Assembly (NCBI GenBank): GCA_937896105.1
Contig: CALBKR010000348.1
Span: 1-6,451, forward strand
Direction of reading: 5' to 3'
DNA length: 6,451 nucleotides
Origin: an uncultured Bacteroidales bacterium
Lineage (GTDB): Bacteria > Bacteroidota > Bacteroidia > Bacteroidales > Bacteroidaceae
The notes below the pieces were generated by a model, which saw nothing but the letters and a program-made list of their open reading frames with translations, was not told the origin of the DNA and did not search any database. Every line of letters begins with the position of its first letter. Positions within the stretch are counted from its first letter, which is position 1. Positions 1 to 5,204 of this stretch are shown here, piece by piece. Made by a program: the position numbers and the translations under genes.

Positions 1-92
1 GTAAAGCGGCACGATGGAGGTGTCATTGGGGATATGGCCTTCTGGTAGAACCTGATGGGCAGTATAAGTATCTTTACAATGATTTTTCGCAT
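1..92 (-). CDS. yidD: YidD, membrane protein insertion efficiency factor (N-terminal part, cut by window edge)
   Basis: Reading the minus strand from the ATG at 92-90 gives 30 residues and two bases of the next codon before the window ends. The fragment starts MRKIIVKILILPIRFYQK and continues with ISP-M-TPPSCRF. This matches the start of the YidD family: a short amphipathic/hydrophobic helix, the FYQ-ISP signature, and the first cysteine of the C-R-(Y/F)-x-P-T-C-S motif. YidD is a small inner-membrane-associated protein (usually about 70-110 residues) thought to help insertion of membrane proteins with the YidC/Sec machinery. The start lies inside the end of rnpA in another frame, a 19-nt overlap, and rnpA-yidD adjacency is common across bacteria. 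The remainder lies beyond the left edge. The identification is firm despite the short fragment because sequence and context agree. Confidence 0.9.
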   Translation of the reverse strand, partial: MRKIIVKILILPIRFYQKAISPMTPPSCRF

Positions 93-481
93 ACCGTCGT
101 GGGTTTTGTTACAATCTCCTCGAGCAGCTTCGCCATTTTCTTCCTTATGAAGGCAGTGCTGTTGTGCTTGTTGTCGATGTATATGAATGCTATTGCCATC
201 TTTTGTCCTCTGCTCTCAAGAGCCTCTACAAACGGGTGCTTGCTTGTTCGATAGGCCTCCCTGATGCGCCTTTTTATGAGGTTACGGTCGACGGCGTGGC
301 GGAACCTCTTCTTTGCAACATTGATAAGTACCACGGCTGTGGGCTCCTGCGCCTCCTGCGGCTGCTGTATGAAGATGGCTCGCAGGGGGTACACCGTTGC
401 CGATGCTCCGTTTGCGTAGAGCTTCTCGATAACGCTTTTGCTTTTCAGGTGCTCCTTCAGTGGGAATGTGTTACGTTGCAT
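74..481 (-). CDS. rnpA: Ribonuclease P protein component RnpA
   Basis: This is the protein subunit of RNase P, which binds the catalytic RNA and helps it remove 5' leaders from precursor tRNAs. The 135-residue product has the family hallmark, a basic RNR helix at about residues 57-78 (KKRFRHAVDRNLIKRRIREAYR). Before it come a typical N-terminus (TFPLKEHLKSK) and a YPLR strand at 31-34. Length is normal or slightly long for the family. I chose the ATG at 481-479. An in-frame ATG at 535 would add 18 residues, but that stretch is encoded by a terminator-like hairpin and the family normally begins near TF-L-K. No clear Shine-Dalgarno is visible, as is usual in Bacteroidetes. The 3' end overlaps yidD by 19 nt, so the two are probably translationally coupled. 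hemD lies upstream; rpmH, the usual partner in many bacteria, is not in the window. Confidence 0.95.
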   Translation of the reverse strand: MQRNTFPLKEHLKSKSVIEKLYANGASATVYPLRAIFIQQPQEAQEPTAVVLINVAKKRFRHAVDRNLIKRRIREAYRTSKHPFVEALESRGQKMAIAFIYIDNKHNSTAFIRKKMAKLLEEIVTKPTTVCEKSL

Positions 482-490
482 TGCTGATAC

Positions 491-528
491 TAAATTGAAA
501 AGCAGCCCCGTCTTTTGGACGAGGCTGC
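491..528 (-). terminator. Intrinsic-terminator-like hairpin between hemD and rnpA
   Basis: In minus-strand RNA, an 11-bp stem is formed by GCAGCCTCGTC (528-518) and GACGGGGCTGC (512-502). It is fully paired with one G-U wobble, closed by a 5-nt loop CAAAA (517-513), and followed by TTTTCAATTTA (501-491). It starts 8 nt after the hemD TAA stop (539-537) and ends about 10 nt before the rnpA ATG (481). The stem is strong; the U-tract is short (four U, then mixed A/U). The same sequence read on the plus strand has a C-A mismatch and no good T-run, so it points to minus-strand function. It may be a partial terminator or attenuator rather than a full stop, because no promoter fits between it and rnpA. 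Confidence 0.7.
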
Positions 529-536
529 CTATCATT

Positions 537-1280
537 TTATCGGTTGTTTGCTGTCAGGTATGCGTCCAAAGCTGCCGGCATATTCGTTGCCGTGGCCGAT
601 GGAGCCTCAAGGTCGAGCCTAAGCCCGTTTTCCTGTATGCATTTTGCGGTTACATTGCCGAAACAGGCGATAAGCTGCTCGCCTTGTGTGTAGTCGGGCA
701 CATTCTTCTTCAACGAATCGATTCCGTGTGGGCTGAAGAAGATGAGCATATCATACGACTTTATATATTCGGGTGCAATATCGGTGCTCACTGTGCGGTA
801 CATCTCGGCCTGCGAGTGCTGTATGCCGTACTTGTCGAGCAGTGAGTTTATCTCGGCATTGTGTACGTTCGATGTCGGTACGAAATATTTCTCGGTCTTG
901 TGCTTTGCGAACAAAGGCTCAAGATCCTGTATGTGGCCGTTGCCGAAGAATACCTTTCTCTTGCGATACTGAACATACTTCTGGATATACAACGATATTG
1001 TCTCCGAGAGACAGAAATACTTCATATCATCGGGTACTGTCACCCTCAGTTCTTTGCAAAGTGTAAAGAAATGGTCAATTGCGTGGCGCGAGAGGAACAC
1101 GATTGCAGTGTGGTCCAAAATAGAAACCTTCTGCTGTCTGAACTCCTTTGCCGACACTCCTTCTACCTTGATGAAAGAACAAAAATCAATCTGCACTTTA
1201 TGCTTCTCCGCAATGTCAAAATATGGAGATTTTCCTGTCGCCGGTTTGGGCTGTGACACCAAAATCTTACTTACCTTCAA
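537..1280 (-). CDS. hemD: Uroporphyrinogen-III synthase HemD (Bacteroidetes type), TTG start
   Basis: The 247-residue product fits uroporphyrinogen-III synthase, which cyclises hydroxymethylbilane with inversion of ring D, the branch point to heme, siroheme and cobalamin. Visible signatures of the Bacteroidetes branch are SQPKP (9-13), KVEGVSAKEFR (38-48), FLSRHAIDHFF (62-72), FFSPHGI (181-187) and the C-terminal CFG-TAK...NGLRLDLEAP region (206-227). The two motif groups correspond to the family's two alpha/beta lobes. The enzyme has few conserved catalytic residues, so activity is inferred from family. Translation appears to start at TTG (1280-1278): no in-frame ATG or GTG lies between it and the upstream in-frame stop at 1295-1293, and this start gives the expected MKVSKILVSQ N-terminus. 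The TTG lies 4 nt after the TAG of the DUF4271 gene, suggesting coupling. No hemA, hemB or hemC lies in the window. Confidence 0.88.
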   Translation of the reverse strand: MKVSKILVSQPKPATGKSPYFDIAEKHKVQIDFCSFIKVEGVSAKEFRQQKVSILDHTAIVFLSRHAIDHFFTLCKELRVTVPDDMKYFCLSETISLYIQKYVQYRKRKVFFGNGHIQDLEPLFAKHKTEKYFVPTSNVHNAEINSLLDKYGIQHSQAEMYRTVSTDIAPEYIKSYDMLIFFSPHGIDSLKKNVPDYTQGEQLIACFGNVTAKCIQENGLRLDLEAPSATATNMPAALDAYLTANNR

Positions 1281-1284
1281 TGTT

Positions 1285-1980
1285 CTAAATTTTTATCGTT
1301 ATAAAATCATCCAGTTGTAGCACTGTTTTCCACACCATTGCTATGGGTAGAAATTCAAGTGCGCAAAGGTATAAAAAAATATCGATATATATGCGTTTTT
1401 TTATGAAAATGATTTTGTTTAAGTTGTTGATAGTGGTGTAGAAGTAGGCTATGATTATCAGTATTGAATAAATTTCCACACTTTTCATAGATATTGCAGG
1501 AACGAAAAGAATGGCTGTCGCAGCCGGTGCCAGTGCAAATCCCGATAGTCTTGTTGTAAACAAACTGAAACTGTCCCACTCCCGGCTGATGGCATTTGAG
1601 AACAGGATGCTGTTTGCTATGAACTGGATGCCGCGCTTGATGAGAAAGGCAAGGATGAGTATTGCTGCAAGTGCACCCATTATTGCTGCCGAACTGTTCT
1701 TTGTCATATCGATGATATGCTCCCCAAGGAGTGCGTAGCAGATTATAACCACGTAGAAGATGGTCTGGAAATCCATCAGCAGGTTACATATTCTTGTGAC
1801 GTGTGTCCTGTCGTTGTATGGGGTCGATTTGTTTTCGTAGTAGAAGATGCATTTTGCACGTTCAAGGATGTTCGCACCATTCATCATAAGCACATAGCAG
1901 ATGCCTATGATGTTAAGGATGAACAACAACTGTATTGTGTTGTCGTTGGCAAGGTTATATGGTGCAAGCATATCGGTCAT
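1285..1980 (-). CDS. DUF4271 family integral membrane protein
   Basis: This 231-residue protein is highly hydrophobic, with about six predicted membrane helices (roughly residues 15-33, 70-87, 98-115, 146-163, 168-187 and 198-218). The C-terminal helix carries LYLCALEFLPIAMVWK (203-218), which closely resembles the conserved end of the DUF4271 family. That family is restricted, as far as I know, to Bacteroidetes and has no established biochemical function. A basic/aromatic loop after helix 1 (residues 40-63) is probably cytoplasmic. The ATG start at 1980 overlaps the TGA of the upstream LOG gene as ATGA, and its TAG stop lies 4 nt before hemD. The gene is richer in A+T than its neighbours, especially at 1368-1410. 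From memory, this family is often next to hemD in Bacteroidetes, so a role tied to that gene or to general envelope function is possible but unproven. Confidence 0.85.
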   Translation of the reverse strand: MTDMLAPYNLANDNTIQLLFILNIIGICYVLMMNGANILERAKCIFYYENKSTPYNDRTHVTRICNLLMDFQTIFYVVIICYALLGEHIIDMTKNSSAAIMGALAAILILAFLIKRGIQFIANSILFSNAISREWDSFSLFTTRLSGFALAPAATAILFVPAISMKSVEIYSILIIIAYFYTTINNLNKIIFIKKRIYIDIFLYLCALEFLPIAMVWKTVLQLDDFITIKI

Positions 1981-2561
1981 AGGGCGGCATATTTCCTTAC
2001 CGACGCATCCCAGCGCGGTGTGTTGCGTATTGCTTCGAGCGCTTCTTTGGGGGTGTTGGCTACACTCCAGATACGGCTGTGTATCTCACCCATAAAGTGC
2101 TCTTCGACAGCCTTCTCAAGCTGTGCGATAAAGTGGTCGTAGTATCCGTTTGTGTTCAGGATTACAATAGGGTTAAGGTAGAGTCCCAGCTGTTTCCAGG
2201 TAATGATTTCGCTTAGCTCCTCGATGGTGCCGCATCCGCCGGGCAGGGCTATCACAGCGTCGCTAAGGTTTGCCATCAGCTGCTTGCGTTCGTGCATTGA
2301 ACCTGTTATGTGCAGTTCGGTGAGTCCGGTGTGGTGCCATCCCAGCTCTACCATAAACTGTGGTATCACGCCAATGGCCTTGCCGCCATTATCGAGCGCA
2401 CCGTCCTCGACCTTGCGCATAAGCCCAATGCTGCCGGCTCCGGTAACGACAGTGATGCCCTCCTGTGCCAGGAGTGCCCCAAGTTCGTATGCAGTGTTGC
2501 TGTAAACCTCGGCTGCCTTGTTGCTCGATGCGCAGTAGACGCAGATATTCTTTATCTCCAT
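1977..2561 (-). CDS. LOG-family (TIGR00730) nucleoside 5'-monophosphate phosphoribohydrolase
   Basis: The 194-residue protein is a Rossmann-fold member of the LONELY GUY family, often misnamed lysine decarboxylase. Characterised members hydrolyse the N-glycosidic bond of nucleoside 5'-monophosphates, in plants releasing active cytokinin and in bacteria also acting on AMP-like substrates. Family signatures are present in order: ICVYCASS (6-13), the phosphate loop GAGSIGLM (41-48), VIPQFM (65-70), MHERK (89-93) and the signature PGGCGTIEE (107-115), which includes the catalytic Glu region. Length is typical. The glycine-rich loop reads GAG rather than the commoner GGG, which I believe is normal for Bacteroidetes members. 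The ATG at 2561 follows yifB after a 49-nt A/T-rich spacer with no clear promoter or hairpin. Its TGA overlaps the DUF4271 ATG by 4 nt. The true substrate cannot be told from sequence. Confidence 0.93.
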   Translation of the reverse strand: MEIKNICVYCASSNKAAEVYSNTAYELGALLAQEGITVVTGAGSIGLMRKVEDGALDNGGKAIGVIPQFMVELGWHHTGLTELHITGSMHERKQLMANLSDAVIALPGGCGTIEELSEIITWKQLGLYLNPIVILNTNGYYDHFIAQLEKAVEEHFMGEIHSRIWSVANTPKEALEAIRNTPRWDASVRKYAAL

Positions 2562-2610
2562 TGAATTTTATTGCTTTATTATAAATGTGTGGCTGTTTGT
2601 CGTCGGGGTG

Positions 2611-4149
2611 CTATTCTCCCCAGGCTGCCCTGTCGAGGTTGCGGTAGCCTATGGCCTCTGCAATGTGCTGGAACTGTATGTTCTCACTCTTGTCAAGGTC
2701 GGCAATGGTGCGGGCTACCTTTAGTATGCGGTCGTATGCTCGTGCCGATAGGTCGAACCTTGTCATTGCGGTCTTAAGCATAGCAAGGCTTGTCTCGTCA
2801 AGCACTGCATATTTGGCAATGAGCTTTGGTGTCATCTGCGCGTTGCTGTGTATTCCCTTCTCGCCCTTGAAACGCTCCTCTTGTATCTTGCGTGCTGCAA
2901 TCACGCGCTCGCGTATAGCCGCACTCGGCTCGCCGGGCGCTGTGTCCGATATCTTCTCGAACGGAACAGGTACAATCTCGATCTGCAGGTCGATGCGGTC
3001 AAGCAGCGGGCCGCTGATTTTGTTCAGGTAGCGCTGTACCTGTCCCGGGTTGCAGGTGCAGGCCTTTGTGGGGTGGTTGTAGTAGCCGCAGGGGCAGGGG
3101 TTCATCGATGCCACGAACATAACCCCGGCAGGGTACTCAACCTTGTAGTTAGCACGGGCCACGCAAATCTTGCGGTCTTCGAGCGGCTGGCGCATAACCT
3201 CGAGTACGTCGCGGCTGAACTCGGGCAACTCGTCAAGGAACAGCACGCCGTTATGTGCCAGTGAAATCTCACCGGGCTTCGGGTTTGTGCCTCCTCCGCA
3301 TAGAGCCACCGATGAGATGGTGTGGTGCGGGCTGCGGAACGGGCGTTGGGTGATGAGCGATGTGCCGTCGGGCATCATTCCGCTCACCGAGTGTATCTTT
3401 GTGGTCTCAAGGCTCTCTTCGAGTGTCAGTGGAGGCAGGATGCTTGGCAAACGCTTTGCCATCATCGATTTTCCGCTTCCGGGAGGGCCTACCATAATAA
3501 GATTATGGCCTCCGGCTGCTGCTACTTCAAATGCGCGCTTCACGCTCTCTTGTCCGCGCACCTCGCTGAAGTCGAACGGGAATGTGCTCTGCTTCGAGTA
3601 GAAATCGTGCTCTATGTCGACCTTGTAGGGTGTTATATCCTCCTTGTCGTCAAGGAACTGCAGCACCTGCGCAAGGTTGTCGGCTCCATATACATTTATG
3701 CCGTTCACTACTGCCGCTTCGGCTGCGTTGCCGGTTGGCAGTATTATGCCTTCATATCCAAGTTCCTTTGCCTTTATTGTGATGGGCAGTGCACCCTTTA
3801 TCGGCATCAGCTTGCCGTCAAGCCCCAATTCGCCCATTATCAGGTAGCGGTCGAGCTTTGCCGTCGATACCATTTCATCTGCTGCAAGTATGCCTATGGC
3901 TATGGGCAGGTCGTACGCCGACCCTTCCTTCTTTATGTCGGCAGGCGCCATATTCACTATAATCTGCTTGCTTGGGAAGCGCAGACCGTTGTGGTGAAAG
4001 GCCGAGTTTATTCGCTGCTGGCTCTCCTTTACAGCATTGTCGGGTAGCCCTACAAGGTAGAACTTGATGCCGCGCAACGCGTTCACCTCAATGGTGACAA
4101 GCGTCGCGTTTATGCCTTGTATTGCAGCTGCCAGTACCTTTACGAGCAT
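2611..4149 (-). CDS. yifB: YifB/ComM family Mg-chelatase-like AAA+ ATPase
   Basis: The 512-residue protein has the full YifB/ComM layout. An N-terminal Lon-protease-like S5 domain (about 1-165, with GLPDNAVKESQQRI and SAYDLPIAIG) is followed by the Mg-chelatase-type AAA+ core and the C-terminal lid domain. Walker A is GPPGSGKS (221-228) and Walker B is VLFLDELPE (302-310). PLLDRIDL (381-388) carries a likely arginine finger, and the LSARAYDR motif (467-474) a sensor-2-like arginine. A cysteine cluster (C352, C354, C364, C366, in NPCPCG...CTCNPGQ) is the typical family insert and could bind metal. ComM of Gammaproteobacteria is a hexameric helicase that promotes branch migration of incoming DNA during natural transformation. 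Whether this protein does so here is unknown. The ATG lies 8 nt after the lipoprotein stop, so co-expression is likely. Length is standard and no key residue is missing. Confidence 0.96.
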   Translation of the reverse strand: MLVKVLAAAIQGINATLVTIEVNALRGIKFYLVGLPDNAVKESQQRINSAFHHNGLRFPSKQIIVNMAPADIKKEGSAYDLPIAIGILAADEMVSTAKLDRYLIMGELGLDGKLMPIKGALPITIKAKELGYEGIILPTGNAAEAAVVNGINVYGADNLAQVLQFLDDKEDITPYKVDIEHDFYSKQSTFPFDFSEVRGQESVKRAFEVAAAGGHNLIMVGPPGSGKSMMAKRLPSILPPLTLEESLETTKIHSVSGMMPDGTSLITQRPFRSPHHTISSVALCGGGTNPKPGEISLAHNGVLFLDELPEFSRDVLEVMRQPLEDRKICVARANYKVEYPAGVMFVASMNPCPCGYYNHPTKACTCNPGQVQRYLNKISGPLLDRIDLQIEIVPVPFEKISDTAPGEPSAAIRERVIAARKIQEERFKGEKGIHSNAQMTPKLIAKYAVLDETSLAMLKTAMTRFDLSARAYDRILKVARTIADLDKSENIQFQHIAEAIGYRNLDRAAWGE

Positions 4150-4157
4150 ATATATAC

Positions 4158-5204
4158 TTATCGTTTTTGTGTTTTGTTGTCGTGTCTGTATGTCAGCGAG
4201 TCAATGAGTGCAATGGATACGCTGTCGAGTTGCAGGTCATATTCCGATATGCGCTTGTATGGAGTGACGAGTACGGAGTAGGGAAGTGAAGAGATGTTGA
4301 ACATCTCTGTAATCTCGCTGTTCATACCTTTATTGTCGTATGCGTTGTCGCCTATGACGGTGTCGGTCTCGATTACTCTTCTCAGCAGTGCCGTATCGCT
4401 GTCGAGTGCTATGTTCAGTATGGCAAGGTTCTTGCTTCTTATCCCTTTTTGCACCTCTTTCAATTTCTTGAGGCCTTCGCGGCTGTCGGCATCCCAGGTC
4501 GCCCAGAATGTTACAAGCAGATACCTGTCGGAGTATGTCCCCGGTGTCACCTCCTTGCTGTCGATGGTCGTGTATTTGAATGTGGGGAACATTCGATGTT
4601 TTATCTCACCGCCTTTCTTGTCAAGGCGTTTCTTCAGGTTGTAGAAATACTCGTGATCCTGTAATGCTCCGCCAAGTTTCTGAATGGCTCTGCGCAGATA
4701 TTCATTGTCGGGTTCGGGAATGTCGACAAGGTAGTTCCTAAACAGCTCTGCAACAACAATGCTTGTGGGATATTTTTGTGTAAATCCCTCGATTGTCCTT
4801 TTTTGTGATTCAAAATCTGTGGTGGCATCGAGGATGCGTGAGATGCTGTCGTACAAGACCTGCTCCTTGCCTCCTGCGACACTCCATCCGCTTTGCAGTG
4901 TGGTGTCGGGGTGCAGGGTTGCTGTTATACCGGGCTCGGCAAATAGTGTGACGGTTTTGCTGCTGGGCAGGATGAGGGTCATTGCTGTCGCTCTATCCAA
5001 TGGAGTGGATAGCGTGAAACTGCCGTCACTTCTTGTAGACAACAACTCCTTGTGTGTATTGTCGTGGGCAAAGAGGTATATGGTGCCTTCTCCTACGCCA
5101 TCGCCTTTGATGGTGTACTCTTGCATATCTCCTCCGCTGCCGCAGGCAACGGTGAGCATCAGCAACAGGATGTATGACAAGGCCTTTTTCATTCTACTGC
5201 TCAT
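4158..5204 (-). CDS. DUF4369 / thioredoxin-fold lipoprotein lacking the redox cysteines
   Basis: The 348-residue product starts with a lipoprotein signal: basic RMKK, a hydrophobic stretch and the lipobox LTVAC, with lipidated Cys21. A beta-rich DUF4369-like domain follows at about residues 29-105 (YTIKGDG...GTIYLF...DGSFTL). A helical linker spans about 113-200, and a thioredoxin/AhpC-like domain about 207-336. The thioredoxin domain keeps the LLVTFWATW strand (229-237) and a cis-proline loop LPYSVLV (307-313). Where TlpA/ResA proteins have WCxxC it reads WDADS (237-241), and Cys21 is the only cysteine in the protein. It therefore cannot be a dithiol oxidoreductase; a binding or scaffold role in the envelope is inferred. 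The ATG at 5204 overlaps the typA TGA (ATGA); Met5 at 5192 is an alternative start giving a more usual signal peptide. Such proteins are common in Bacteroidetes, but I do not recognise this one specifically. Confidence 0.88.
   Translation of the reverse strand: MSSRMKKALSYILLLMLTVACGSGGDMQEYTIKGDGVGEGTIYLFAHDNTHKELLSTRSDGSFTLSTPLDRATAMTLILPSSKTVTLFAEPGITATLHPDTTLQSGWSVAGGKEQVLYDSISRILDATTDFESQKRTIEGFTQKYPTSIVVAELFRNYLVDIPEPDNEYLRRAIQKLGGALQDHEYFYNLKKRLDKKGGEIKHRMFPTFKYTTIDSKEVTPGTYSDRYLLVTFWATWDADSREGLKKLKEVQKGIRSKNLAILNIALDSDTALLRRVIETDTVIGDNAYDNKGMNSEITEMFNISSLPYSVLVTPYKRISEYDLQLDSVSIALIDSLTYRHDNKTQKR

Noticed and set aside
482..535. An 18-residue N-terminal extension of RnpA starting at the ATG at 535
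   Set aside because: The extension is encoded by the terminator-like hairpin, starts immediately after the hemD stop, and does not fit the RnpA family N-terminus; the ATG at 481 does.
164..845. Plus-strand open frames opposite rnpA and hemD
   Set aside because: They are antisense to two recognised genes, and their Cys/Leu-rich translations resemble no family.
2562..2610. A promoter or terminator in the yifB/LOG spacer
   Set aside because: The 49 nt are A/T-rich near the LOG start, but I see no TAnnTTTG box, no TTTG at a proper distance and no stable hairpin with a U-tract.
3322..4047. Long plus-strand open frame (241 codons) opposite yifB
   Set aside because: It lies entirely antisense to a strongly conserved ATPase gene. 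Its translation is Cys/Tyr/His-rich with no recognisable domain, as expected from a shadow of minus-strand codons.
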